DNA from: Virgibacillus necropolis
GTDB taxonomy: Bacteria; Bacillota; Bacilli; Bacillales; Amphibacillaceae
DNA length: 64,000 nucleotides
Direction of reading: 5' to 3'
Assembly (NCBI RefSeq): GCF_002224365.1
Contig: NZ_CP022437.1
Coordinates: forward strand, 2,108,001-2,172,000
The notes under the pieces are model-generated. The model saw nothing but the letters and a program-made list of their open reading frames with translations, searched no databases and was not told where the DNA came from. Below are positions 26,129 to 34,867 of this stretch, in pieces. The position numbers and the translations under genes are program-made. Positions within the stretch are counted from its first letter, which is position 1, and the number at the start of each line of letters is the position of its first letter.

Positions 26129-26664
26129 GTGAAAATAAGAAAGGCAACGATGCCTGATGCAGAAGGTATAGCTAAAGTACACGTGGATTGCTGGAGAACT
26201 ACATACGCAACTATCATTCCAGATGAACACCTAAATAAGTTGTCTTATGAAAGACGAGAGGAGTTATGGAAAAACAATATTTCTAACGGTGATGTGTTTG
26301 TAGTGGAAAACGAAGCAGGTGATATTGTCGGTTTTTCATCAGGTGGTAAAGAAAGAACTGGTAAATACCCAAATTACACGGGTGAATTATATGCTATTTA
26401 TATTTTAAAAGAATATCAAAAAATGGACTGGGAAAATTATTATTAAAACCAATAATAGAAGAACTACAAAGGCAAAATATTAGTTCTATGATAGTTTTAG
26501 TTCTAGAGGATAATAGTTCTCGGTTTTTTTATGAGCCTATTGGAGGTAAAAAATTAGATTCCATTGAGGTTGAGATTTCAGGGAAAAAACTAAATGAACT
26601 TGTATATGGGTGGGGTAATATAAGAACTATATTACAAAAACAGAACAGAAATCTTTGCTACTAA
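26129..26664 (+). pseudogene. GNAT-family N-acetyltransferase with one frameshift
   Basis: The first frame gives MKIRKATMPDAEGIAKVHVDCWRTTY to LYAIYILKEYQK, the normal N-terminal two thirds of a GNAT enzyme. It then goes out of frame in the A-run near 26420. The other frame continues NGLGKLLLKPIIEELQRQN and SSRFFYEPIGGKKLDSIEVEI to a stop at 26662-26664. A single-base change at the A-run explains everything; a sequencing error there cannot be excluded. Start is GTG at 26129 after GAGGAGGG; the overlapping ATG at 26127 runs into TGA. Confidence 0.85.
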
Positions 26665-26666
26665 AG

Positions 26667-27834
26667 AGGAATCTGGTGTTAGAAGCAAGAGAGGAACCGA
26701 CGCCAGAAGATGAATCGAGAGCCATTACCTGGATGCCTAGGGGAATGGAGTTACTGGACTGGTTAGGAATATACAGTCAGTTTCATAAAAAGGGTGTATT
26801 TCGGGGGTTACACCAATTTGAGAATCAACATGGAAAGTTGCTTGAATGGTCCTTTGATCAATTAGAGTCTCCTTATCAGTACTCCCTTCAATTACCTCAG
26901 CACGATACAGAAGTGATATTTGAAGACGCGGCGAGAAAAACTGGAATGATAGAAATTCGAAGAGGTCATAAGGTTATAGAAGCTACTCAAACAAAAGACA
27001 ACGTTATAGTTAAAGTACAAAATAAAAAAGGGTTATATGAAATTTCTGCTCCTTGGGGTGTTGGCTGTGATGGGGCTAAAAGTATCATTAAGTCTAGGCT
27101 AGCAATAGAGAAGACCTGGAGAGATTATGGAATAAATTCAGCCGTTGCTGATTTTGAAATGGACTGCCATCTCTCTATAGACATTTCAAATATTGTTTTG
27201 GACCCTCAAAGGCCATATGGATTTTTTTACTTTGTACCGGGAAGATGGTAGGAATTCTGGGTGCCTGGCGTCTTGGGTGGAGACTTGCTTTTTTAATAAA
27301 GAATCTAATAAATTCTATTGCCATTCTGGATGACTATTCAAAGGAACAAAGTACCGGAGCAGACGAGGTCCAAGATAATAATGCAATGATATTTCGGAAT
27401 ATGGCGATCACAAATTCCCTCTTAGCTGGAGGACGCTCGTTACTACTAAAAATGATTTCAAATGTACCTGCAATCGGTATGAAAGCAATGGAGAGAGAGG
27501 CACTACTTAGTCAAAAAATTCCTGTTGATAACTCAGTTGATCGAATTAAACTAGAAGGAAGAATTGCCTTGAAATCCTATGGAAAGTGGATAGAGGGTAG
27601 GCGAGTTCCGTAAAACAAATTGGTTTAGAACATACGTTAATTTCTATTGGGAAATATCAACCTGAAGAGGAGCGTAGGCTGTTTGCTGAAATTTGTAAGG
27701 GTGTAGATCTTTCGGTTCATAAGGATTTGTTAATTCCTAATGAAAGTTCTAATTACCGAAAAAATTCTTCAGATTTCATATTTGCGGTAGTAAGGCCGGA
27801 TCAACATGTAGTCTCTATCCTTAAGGTGAAATAA
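26667..27834 (+). pseudogene. FAD-dependent monooxygenase (PHBH-like), multiply deleted remnant
   Basis: Starting right after the acetyltransferase remnant, the frame reads VLEAREEPTPEDESRAITWM to YGFFYFVPGRW, the middle of a PHBH-type flavin monooxygenase, with the GCDGAKSIIKSRL motif. The N-terminal GxGxxG dinucleotide fold is missing. Near 27240 it jumps to the substrate-domain end (LGWRLAFLIKN...). A stop at 27611 breaks the tail, which goes on in another frame to VVRPDQHVVSILKVK and the stop at 27834. Junctions at 26664 and 27240 look like deletions. Not functional. Confidence 0.82.
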
Positions 27835-27853
27835 CAACTTGGATTCGGGTTTA

Positions 27854-27882
27854 TTCCGCAAAAGGGCGCGCTTGTTGGGAAA
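27854..27882 (+). repeat. Island repeat, left-half copy
   Basis: TTCCGCAAAAGGGCGCGCTTG begins 20 bp after the stop of the monooxygenase remnant, then the similarity is lost. The spacing after the stop matches the other copies. Confidence 0.5.
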
Positions 27883-27961
27883 TTTTTTTTACAACTTTTT
27901 TATTACAAGTTCTGCCCCGAAAGGTTTAATTAAACGAGAAAATTTTACATCTATTTTTAAA

Positions 27962-27994
27962 ACAGCCGCATTTTTTGGGCGGAGAAATGCGGCT
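27962..27994 (+). other. Hairpin with GCCGCATTT / AAATGCGGC arms
   Basis: A nine-base perfect stem around TTTTGGGCGGAG. A run of A precedes and no clear T-run follows on the + strand, so it may terminate on the minus strand. The surrounding 27883-28109 shows no gene. Confidence 0.45.
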
Positions 27995-28109
27995 TAAGAT
28001 CACTAAAATTAAACATCTTTATTTCATTGAACAGAATAAAACATCCGGGTATGATTCATACAATTGAATTAAGAAAGTCAACTGATATGACTGTCAATAG
28101 TATATATGT

Positions 28110-28202
28110 ACGATTACAGGTGTAAGTCCGACCACTTATTATCGAAGACTAAAAGAAATTGAGGGCAAATCGAAATGGAAAAATTTTCCAGAGTGGCCCT
28201 AA
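28110..28202 (+). pseudogene. Helix-turn-helix tail remnant (resolvase-like)
   Basis: The frame reads TITGVSPTTYYRRLKEIEGK to the stop at 28200-28202. GVSxTTYYRRLKE looks like the C-terminal HTH of serine recombinases or similar DNA-binding proteins. No start and no upstream domain remain. The rest up to 28331 holds nothing I recognise. Confidence 0.4.
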
Positions 28203-28331
28203 ATCAGTGAATCGCTTCCGTAACCTAAGAATGCGTGCGCCAACCGCTGAGGATGCCTTCCATCGAAACCAACTTCATCTATTAACTTTGTTTACAAAAC
28301 ACTAGGTCTCTTGGCTGCAAGGGAACTTCAA

Positions 28332-28739
28332 TCAATCCCAAAATTGGATATAAACACTTTTGGTGTCAGAGTCATATGACTTGGCATAAAATTCTGCACG
28401 GTGATTTGAACCGTCAACAAAACGACCAATATTACGGAAAATACCATGATCCTGCACTCTCTCAAAATATGTGTAACCTACGTAATCATCATTACCCGAA
28501 CCGGGATCATATTCCCATAATTCAACGCTGAATCTATAGTCCTTATTCTTATCGACTGCTATAAGCTTAAGGTCCCCTCCGGTAGAGGATGCATTGGCCG
28601 TATCATAGAAGCCATAAGTTGAATTATAGGTCATTTTGGACGATTTTACATAATCCCAACCACTGGAAGCATCCGCAGATGAAAACGGGATGACCAGAGC
28701 AAAGGCAAGTGCGATGAATGACAAACCGATTTTTTTCAA
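28332..28739 (-). CDS. Secreted protein of unknown function
   Basis: A 135-residue product beginning KKIGLSFIALAFALVIPFSSADAS, a textbook signal peptide with probable cleavage after ADA (about residue 24). The mature 110 residues (Tyr/Ser/Asp-rich, YGFYDTANASS ... YAKSYDSDTKSVYIQFWD) look like a small beta-sandwich. I do not recognise the family. TTG at 28739 has GGAGG 7 bp upstream and starts exactly at the signal peptide; the longer frame from 28790 adds an implausible N-terminus. Confidence 0.72.
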   Translation of the reverse strand: MKKIGLSFIALAFALVIPFSSADASSGWDYVKSSKMTYNSTYGFYDTANASSTGGDLKLIAVDKNKDYRFSVELWEYDPGSGNDDYVGYTYFERVQDHGIFRNIGRFVDGSNHRAEFYAKSYDSDTKSVYIQFWD

Positions 28740-29007
28740 AAAAATTCCTCCATTATCATTGAAATTTTTCGTTCTCAGGGAATCACTCAACGTGTTGGCA
28801 CACGCACTTCTCTAATATATTTAATTTAAATATTTTATCAATCCTTAAAAAGTAATTTTTTTGTAACACTGGATGTGGTTAAGATACGCATTGCTTTTTT
28901 CCATTCGGGTGAATCATGATAATAAAGTTATATAAAAAATAATAAGTCATATAATTAAAAAAACTATATAAAAAACGCTTAACTGATGTTCCGCAAACGG
29001 AAGATTA

Positions 29008-29046
29008 TAAGCCTAATTTCTCACGAAGGAATTAGGCTTTTTTATC
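29008..29046 (+). terminator. Stand-alone terminator hairpin
   Basis: AAGCCTAATT pairs with AATTAGGCTT around an 11-nt loop, followed by TTTTTATC. No + strand gene precedes it within 1 kb, so it is probably left over from a lost gene. The rest of 28740-29253 holds no supported gene. Confidence 0.7.
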
Positions 29047-29253
29047 TTTCAAAATTCTTAACATTCTAACGGAATGTTGGCGGTTCCCCATGTAGGAAAT
29101 GATACCTTTTCTTACAACCAACAACTAATTTTTTCTTTAAAGCTAATACACTTAATAGAAAGAAAAGTTATACAATTATATGATTTTAAAAGTCCTGATT
29201 TTCAAGGCGAACCCTATAATAAATTAAGGAATTAGATGAAGGTACAAGTGTAA

Positions 29254-29364
29254 ATGGATATTCATAGGAAAACCGGGGTAGCCAGAAGTACGCTGTATAA
29301 AATGAAAAGAGAAATAAAGGACACTGAAAATAAAAAAAAGAAGGTAGCTGAAAAACTTGTCTAA
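29254..29364 (+). CDS. Short HTH peptide, possible recombinase tail, overlapping the methyltransferase start
   Basis: A 36-codon frame (ATG 29254, stop 29362-29364), preceded directly by an in-frame TAA. IHRKTGVARSTLYKMKREI is a helix-turn-helix like those ending serine recombinases; the lysine-rich tail follows. It overlaps the TTG start of the methyltransferase by 8 bp, so the two could be translationally coupled. No good ribosome binding site. It may equally be a relic of a mobile element end. Confidence 0.35.
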   Translation: MDIHRKTGVARSTLYKMKREIKDTENKKKKVAEKLV

Positions 29365-31930
29365 TAAAATCACATTAGAGAATAATCGTGAATTTTTAAA
29401 ATCGTTAAAGAACGCAAAAGATGAGGCGGATATTGAGCAAGCATATAAAAGAATATTTCAAAAGAGATATATTGATGATATTCAAAACGCAACAATGAAT
29501 AGGCCATATGGAAGTGATGGCTATTTACGTTCTGGTGAAATTGTTTTTGTTTTAAGGATGTTAATGGAATTCAAAAAAGGAACTTCATTAATAGACTTGT
29601 CAACAAGAGCAAGAATAATTGCTCAGGTGGTTTATTATTTAAAGAGATTTGAACAAGATGCGAAAGAGCTTCCAAACGTCATTTTTAGTGGCGACGAAGA
29701 AGAGATGTTCATAGTTTATGCACCAGTATTGTACCAGTATTTGAAAGAGGATTATGATTGGAGTATTGCTCCGAGTGATGCACCTTATAAAAATTTAGAC
29801 TTATTAGAGAAGTTACATAATGACCCTAACCTTTCTTCATTTGTATTTGATATCAATACACCTAAATTTAATATGAATGAAGTGTTAGATTCAATTGATA
29901 GTTTAGTATCTAAAGATGGTAAGATGTACAAAATAAAAGTCTATGAGGCTAATGTTCGTATAGTATTTGACGAATATATTCGCATGATTTTTTCAAATGA
30001 AAGAAAGGTGAAAATGGGGTTAAATCCAGAAAAAGATCCTCAATTACTTGTTTCTATTTTTATTCAATCTATATTAGGTGAAAAGGAAATTTATCCTGTA
30101 CCTAGTAAAAAAAATACATTACATTTGCTAGGTGGAACTGAAATCAAGCTAGACACAACAGCTTTTATTGCCTTCTTTTCAAGGTATGAACGTAAATATA
30201 CAATTGAAGAAAAAGATATTTTGGTAGCCATTGCAGACCAATTAATTGAAGAAACTTCTAGAAGGTTCTCAGGCGATTTTTGGACCCCAACAGTATGGGC
30301 CAATAGAGCTAACGATATAATAGATGAAATTGTGGGAGAAAATTGGAGAAATGATTACGTTGTTTGGGACCCTGCCTGCGGTACAAAAAACTTAACAAGA
30401 GACTATCAGTTTAATAAATTATATAGTTCAACTATACATCAAGAAGAATTAGATATGAGTACAAGATATAATAAAGAATCGGTTAATTTTCGATTTGACT
30501 TTTTAAATGATGATATTGACGTTAATCCTGACTCAGACGTTTATAAATTGAAAATGCCTAAACAACTATTTAATGATTTAAGAAATGATAAACCGATTGT
30601 TTTCTTTGCTAATCCACCTTATGGAACTGCGAATAACGCAGGAGCAAAAGGAACATCGAAGAAAAGCATTGCTCAAACAAAAATGAATAAAATTATGAAG
30701 AATAATAAAATGGGTTCTTCATCTCAACAATTATATGCACAATTTTTTTACAGAGTATTAAAATTAAAGAAGGATTTTAACTTATCGCGCATTTATATTG
30801 CTTTCTTTAGTAAAACACAATTTTTAACGGGAGGAAGATATTGGGAAGGATTTGAAAAAGATATTTTTTTAAATTTTCATTTGGAAAAGGGGATATTATT
30901 TAATGCAGGAGAATTTACCGATGTTAGTGATATGTGGGCTGTAACATTTGGTGTTTATAAATCGAGAGAAGTAATAGAAAAAAACTTTAAGAAAAAATTT
31001 AATTATTCAGTAGAAGAATTAAGTGAAAATGGAATTAAAAAAATTCAGGATAAAACAATCCATATGATAAATCAAAATGAGTTTTTATCTGAATGGTTAA
31101 GGGATCCGAATAAATCAAGAAGAGATTTAAAAAAAATGCCTTATCCTCAATTTAGTTCTGCTTTTAATGTAAATGAATCTAAAAGTCATAGCGGGAGAAT
31201 GTTATCAAATTCATTTGGTTACATGGTTACAGTCGCAAACAATATATATAAATCACAAAGAGACGTTTTTATTCTTAGTGGTTCAGCATTTATGGGGCAT
31301 GGGTTATCCGTTACCTCTGAAAACTTTGAAAGAGTTGTCGTTACATTCGCTTCAAGAAAATCTGTAAAACACTCTTGGATCAATGATATGGATAATTTTA
31401 AAAAGCCCGATGTGTCTAGTATAGATTCTAGTGAATGGGAAGAATTTGTTGAAGACTGTATGATTTATTCATTGTTTCATATCGGTGCAAGTTATCAGAC
31501 GTCTTTATCGAATGTAGAATATCAAGGAGATTTCTATGACATAGGTAATGAATGGTTTTTTATGAGTTATCAAGACATAAAAAGGCTTGCACAACAATAT
31601 TATATCAACGAAACGGAGGAACAATTGCGTTTTGTTAAAAAAGAAAGAATTGTTTATAATCGAATTGCAAACACAGTACTAAGTTATGAAGCTCAAGGTG
31701 TATATGATAGAGCAGTAATGTTATTAAAAGCATCTTTTAAACATCGCTATTTAGCTAATCAAGAATACCCAGAATGGAACGTTAAAAATTGGGATGCCGG
31801 TTTTTATCAAGTATATAAAATGATAGAAAAATATAATATAAGTGATTTAGAAAGATTCAGAAGTGCCTTTTTAATACTTGAAGAAAAAATAGAAAGAAGA
31901 GTTTATAGGTTTGGTATGTTAACAAAATAG
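29357..31930 (+). CDS. Orphan N6-adenine DNA methyltransferase with a large unknown N-terminal region
   Basis: An 857-residue protein. Residues 1-310 are helical and unrecognised. RRFSGDFWTPTVWANRANDII (about 303-323) introduces the methyltransferase core: SAM motif I as WDPACGTKNLTRDY (about 337-350) and catalytic motif IV as FFANPPYG (about 417-424), giving an N6-adenine (NPPY) enzyme. The C-terminal 400 residues probably include target recognition. TTG start at 29357 with AAGAAGG 12 bp upstream. No endonuclease or specificity gene is adjacent, so it is either solitary or a Type IIG/BREX-like relative; I saw no nuclease motif. AT-rich, accessory. Confidence 0.8.
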   Translation: MSNKITLENNREFLKSLKNAKDEADIEQAYKRIFQKRYIDDIQNATMNRPYGSDGYLRSGEIVFVLRMLMEFKKGTSLIDLSTRARIIAQVVYYLKRFEQDAKELPNVIFSGDEEEMFIVYAPVLYQYLKEDYDWSIAPSDAPYKNLDLLEKLHNDPNLSSFVFDINTPKFNMNEVLDSIDSLVSKDGKMYKIKVYEANVRIVFDEYIRMIFSNERKVKMGLNPEKDPQLLVSIFIQSILGEKEIYPVPSKKNTLHLLGGTEIKLDTTAFIAFFSRYERKYTIEEKDILVAIADQLIEETSRRFSGDFWTPTVWANRANDIIDEIVGENWRNDYVVWDPACGTKNLTRDYQFNKLYSSTIHQEELDMSTRYNKESVNFRFDFLNDDIDVNPDSDVYKLKMPKQLFNDLRNDKPIVFFANPPYGTANNAGAKGTSKKSIAQTKMNKIMKNNKMGSSSQQLYAQFFYRVLKLKKDFNLSRIYIAFFSKTQFLTGGRYWEGFEKDIFLNFHLEKGILFNAGEFTDVSDMWAVTFGVYKSREVIEKNFKKKFNYSVEELSENGIKKIQDKTIHMINQNEFLSEWLRDPNKSRRDLKKMPYPQFSSAFNVNESKSHSGRMLSNSFGYMVTVANNIYKSQRDVFILSGSAFMGHGLSVTSENFERVVVTFASRKSVKHSWINDMDNFKKPDVSSIDSSEWEEFVEDCMIYSLFHIGASYQTSLSNVEYQGDFYDIGNEWFFMSYQDIKRLAQQYYINETEEQLRFVKKERIVYNRIANTVLSYEAQGVYDRAVMLLKASFKHRYLANQEYPEWNVKNWDAGFYQVYKMIEKYNISDLERFRSAFLILEEKIERRVYRFGMLTK

Positions 31931-32640
31931 ATATAATAATAAAATAATTCGTTATTAAATGGAGCGAATAATAGGGTGGAAAATCTTAAGTCTTTAAAAA
32001 AGACGGCGTAGTAAAACTGTTAGAAGCCGTCAAAAAGCTATCAGAGGATAACTCATCGGTTGTTGATATGAATAATCACTGACTAATAAAATTCTTATTA
32101 AGGAAAAAGAAGGACTATCAGAATGTAAGAAGACCTTTGATTAAGTCTCCTTTCATCATGACATTAAATTTATAAGTAAGTAGATGGTGAATTCCCTTCA
32201 CTGGTCTGTCAGTTATCTATAACCAGCACACGAATTATGTTGATTAAGAAAGAGTAATAACCAATGTGTTTGCACTGGGAAACCTGGAACCGCAGTGCAT
32301 ATTTTTTCCTCTTAAATTACTACGGTGAATCGTATCATAAATAGAAGTTAGATTTTTTAAAAATTACTTAAAGTTGTAAATCCGCATCTTCCTGACTCTA
32401 TCCGTTCATATCCTTGATGACAGTTCAATCGTATGTTTTTCAAGTTGTGCTTTTGATTGATAAGACATTTTATCACCCCTTATTTCAATGGTAAAAGGGT
32501 ATTAGTATAGACAGTAACGGATACATAAATAACTGATAATCTGGAATAGACATCCTCTTTTAAACTTAATAAAATTTATTTGATTAAACCTCGGTTCCAC
32601 TACCATCAAACTCTATCTGTTTACATAAAATCGCGAATGT
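31931..32640 (+). other. Gap with gene scraps and a terminator-like hairpin
   Basis: No intact gene. A frame near 32005-32081 reads DGVVKLLEAVKKLSEDNSS and stops; its source is unknown. TTTGCACTG pairs with CAGTGCA at about 32268-32300, followed by TATTTTTTCC, a fair terminator. On the minus strand, 32417-32476 starts with GGGGTGATAAAATG and encodes MSYQSKAQLEKHTIELSSRI before a stop, the beginning of a lost gene. Confidence 0.4.
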
Positions 32641-32644
32641 CAGA

Positions 32645-32695
32645 TGTGGATTTAAAATAAAGTCATACCGTTTATAAAAAAGATGCAAAAGTTTT
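32645..32695 (+). repeat. Repeat family E, copy 3 (partial)
   Basis: GTGGATTTAAAATAAAGTCATACCGTTTATAAAAAAGATGCA parallels 17836-17880 and 20300-20360. It runs straight into an island repeat at 32709. Confidence 0.55.
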
Positions 32696-32708
32696 GCTTC
32701 CTTTAGTA

Positions 32709-32780
32709 TTCCATTAACGGGCGCAATTCTGGAACAAGGGAACAGCGCCCAATACAACAGAATCGAGCCATTTAACGGAA
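32709..32780 (+). repeat. Island repeat (cassette-type), copy 6
   Basis: TTCCATTAACGGGCGCAATTC ... GGAACAAGGGAACAGCGCCC ... GAGCCATTTAACGGAA. Both outer arms (TTCCATTAA/TTTAACGGAA) and inner arms (GGGCGC/GCGCCC) are intact, and the outer arms have co-varied from TTCAA/TTGAA to TTCC/GGAA. The PH-domain remnant starts 23 bp later. Confidence 0.8.
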
Positions 32781-32802
32781 TAACCGGAGAGGGTGTTATT
32801 AG

Positions 32803-33274
32803 ATGTCCTTTAAAGCTAAGAGAGATACATCTTTTACAACTATTATAATAGTTGCTGTCTTAATTGTAATGGCTGCAATATCAATTCCTGTTATTGTTTC
32901 TTATGATTCACTATCTTTTTATAATGTGATTTTATTGTTTTTAATTTTGTTAATTTCGGTAGGAATAATTGTTTGGACTTCATTCTGTATCAAATATGAA
33001 TTCCGTAATGATTATTTATATATTAGTGGAGGTGTGTTTCGTAGTTGAATCCCATACAACGCGATCACCCAAGTTGAGTCACTAAACCTTACAACAGCAG
33101 ATTTATTAGCAGGGTATAGAATCTTATCATCTAAAGATGGGTTAATCTTGTCTTACAAAACTGGGTTGTTTTGGTGTAGTAAAAATTTCACCAAAAGAAA
33201 AAACATTATTCCTCTCAGAATTAAAAAAACGTAGTCCTCAAGCAATTTTTAAAAATAATCATCAGACTAATTAA
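32803..33274 (+). pseudogene. PH-domain (DUF1200-type) membrane protein with stop and frameshift
   Basis: MSFKAKRDTSFTTIIIVAVL begins a two-helix membrane anchor (to about residue 65), then KYEFRNDYLYISGGVFRS and a TGA at 33046-33048. The frame resumes IPYNAITQVESLNLTTADLL ... LILSYKTGLF, then shifts at TTTT near 33170 and ends SPKEKTLFLSELKKRSPQA with a stop at 33274. Intact relatives read through both points, so two lesions inactivated it. AGAGGGTG precedes the ATG. An island repeat starts 23 bp after the end. Confidence 0.85.
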
Positions 33275-33296
33275 CATGAGATAGCTGTCACCAGTA

Positions 33297-33365
33297 TTCC
33301 ATTAACGGGCGCGTTTGCGGAGGATCACAATCATAGAATGATCAAACTTTTTTATGAAAAATGTT
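33297..33365 (+). repeat. Island repeat, variant copy with different right end
   Basis: TTCCATTAACGGGCGCGTTTG is the usual left half. The right half, ATGATCAAACTTTTTTATGAAAAATGTTCA, differs from the main family but matches 34958-34985 after the other variant copy, so a subfamily exists. Confidence 0.6.
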
Positions 33366-33384
33366 CAATATCGGAGGTCTTAAA

Positions 33385-33692
33385 ATGTTTGATGTTTTAA
33401 TCGTCGGTGCAGGCCCTGCTGGTACAAGTGCAGCGTTATTTACGGCTAAAAATAGGAAGAAAACGATGGTCATTGATAATGAAAAAAGTGTAACCAAACG
33501 AGCCTGGATTAAAAATTATTATGGGGTAAAAAAATTACCGGCCCTGATTAAATCAAAACTGGTAAAGACCAGGCCCGCAAATTTGGCGCTGAAATCATCG
33601 AAGCTAGCGTAACAAATATTACTAAATTAGAAGGCAGTTTTATTGTTGAAACCGACCAACAAAACAATTCAGGAATTAATGGAAGTGTTTAA
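33385..33692 (+). pseudogene. Thioredoxin reductase-like flavoprotein, N-terminal fragment with frameshift
   Basis: ATG at 33385 after GGAGGTCTT. MFDVLIVGAGPAGTSAAL is the FAD-binding fold, followed by FTAKNRKKTMVIDN and NYYGV. A shift near 33557 moves the reading to KTGKDQARKFGAEIIEASVT and FIVETDQQN, which ends at a stop at 33692. The NAD(P) and catalytic parts are gone, so only about 100 of some 190 or more residues remain. Confidence 0.8.
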
Positions 33693-33712
33693 ACGGTTTT
33701 CTAAGTCCCAAT

Positions 33713-33752
33713 AGCTAATACCAGTAACCGATAACTGGTATTATATTTTTAT
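33713..33752 (+). terminator. Terminator after the flavoprotein remnant
   Basis: AATACCAGT pairs with ACTGGTATT around AACCGATA and is followed by ATATTTTTAT. The next 350 bp (33753-34102) contains no gene that I can support. Confidence 0.75.
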
Positions 33753-34102
33753 ATGTTGACATACCCATCGGAGGTATGGTAAATTTGTTTTGTGATAACA
33801 AATCGATATTTCAGACAGTAACTCTGCCTTTACTATGTTTGACTAAGGGATTGGGAGATTTGTCAATATCTTTGATCAAATTCCTACCCTATCTTCTTTT
33901 ATGTTATAGATATAGGTCAATTTTCACTTGTGCGTAAAAATGATAAAATGTTTTAATTAATATAACTGTCTGAACCTTTAGGGCGATAATTTATTTGAAA
34001 ACAAAAGGTGATGGTCATGAGTAAGGGTTAATAAATAGGCATAGAAGATAGGTATCCTAATACGATTGAAAAAAGAAGTATAGAAAATTGGGAGGGAAAA
34101 CT

Positions 34103-34759
34103 TTGAGTAGAGAAGAATTGTATAAAAAATCATATTTTAACCGTATTGGTGAATTAAGTGATCTTGTACCAGATGTTTTTAAAGCTTTCATGAATTTTGA
34201 CAGACTGGCATTAGCAGAGGGGAAACTAACAAAAAAGCTAAAAGAATTAATCGCCATTGCGGTTGCTCATACAACAGGCTGTCCTTATTGTATTGAACTT
34301 CATGTTAAACAAGGAAAATCGAAGGATGTTTCTAAAGAAGAAATGTCTGAAGCCATAATGGTTGCAACAGCCTTAAAGGCAGGCTCTGCGCTTGCTCATG
34401 GAGTGAATGCCTTAAATGCATACGATCAAAATGAAGACGAAGAATTGTATAGAGCATCATATTTTAATAGATTAAAAGAATTCTCAAAACTCAATGGAGA
34501 AGTTTTTAAGTCATTTGTTGATTTTGATGGAAAAGCAATGAAAGAAAGTATTTTAAGTGTAAAAGAGAAGGAATTGATTGCGGTTGCGGTTGCTCATACA
34601 ACGGGATGCCCATACTGTATTGACGATCATACGAAAAGAGCAAAACGGGCAAATGCAACAAAGGAAGAACTAGCAGAATCTATTATGGTTGCAACGGCAT
34701 TAAAAGCAGGTTCAGCTTTAGCTCACAGTGTGAATTCCTTAAATGCATATGATTCATAA
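34103..34759 (+). CDS. Tandem carboxymuconolactone decarboxylase / AhpD-like protein
   Basis: A 218-residue protein built from two copies of one roughly 110-residue AhpD-like domain. Each contains a KELIA(I/V)AVAHTTGCPYCI segment with a CxxC (CPYC) redox or catalytic pair, the downstream His (LHVKQ / DHTKR), and ending SIMVATALKAGSALAH then NAYD. Copy one is about residues 1-107, copy two 111-218. Such domains act as peroxidases/reductases with the CxxC. TTG at 34103 has GGGAGGG 7 bp upstream; the TTG at 34088 overlaps that site. Possibly a gene duplication-fusion. Confidence 0.85.
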   Translation: MSREELYKKSYFNRIGELSDLVPDVFKAFMNFDRLALAEGKLTKKLKELIAIAVAHTTGCPYCIELHVKQGKSKDVSKEEMSEAIMVATALKAGSALAHGVNALNAYDQNEDEELYRASYFNRLKEFSKLNGEVFKSFVDFDGKAMKESILSVKEKELIAVAVAHTTGCPYCIDDHTKRAKRANATKEELAESIMVATALKAGSALAHSVNSLNAYDS

Positions 34760-34867
34760 AATAGAGATTTAAGATTCATATATCTTCATACTTTATGGGT
34801 CTTCGTTCTGTTGCTACATTTATATTTTATAATCTTTGGAAATGGGCAAGTAAATCAAGAAACAAAA

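Noticed and set aside
28332-28790. Longer version of the secreted protein starting at 28790
   Set aside because: It would put 17 polar residues before a perfect signal peptide and lacks a ribosome binding site, whereas TTG at 28739 has GGAGG at proper distance.
29357-31930. BREX or complete restriction-modification system
   Set aside because: No BrxL, PglZ, BrxC, endonuclease or specificity gene nearby; only the methyltransferase core can be supported.
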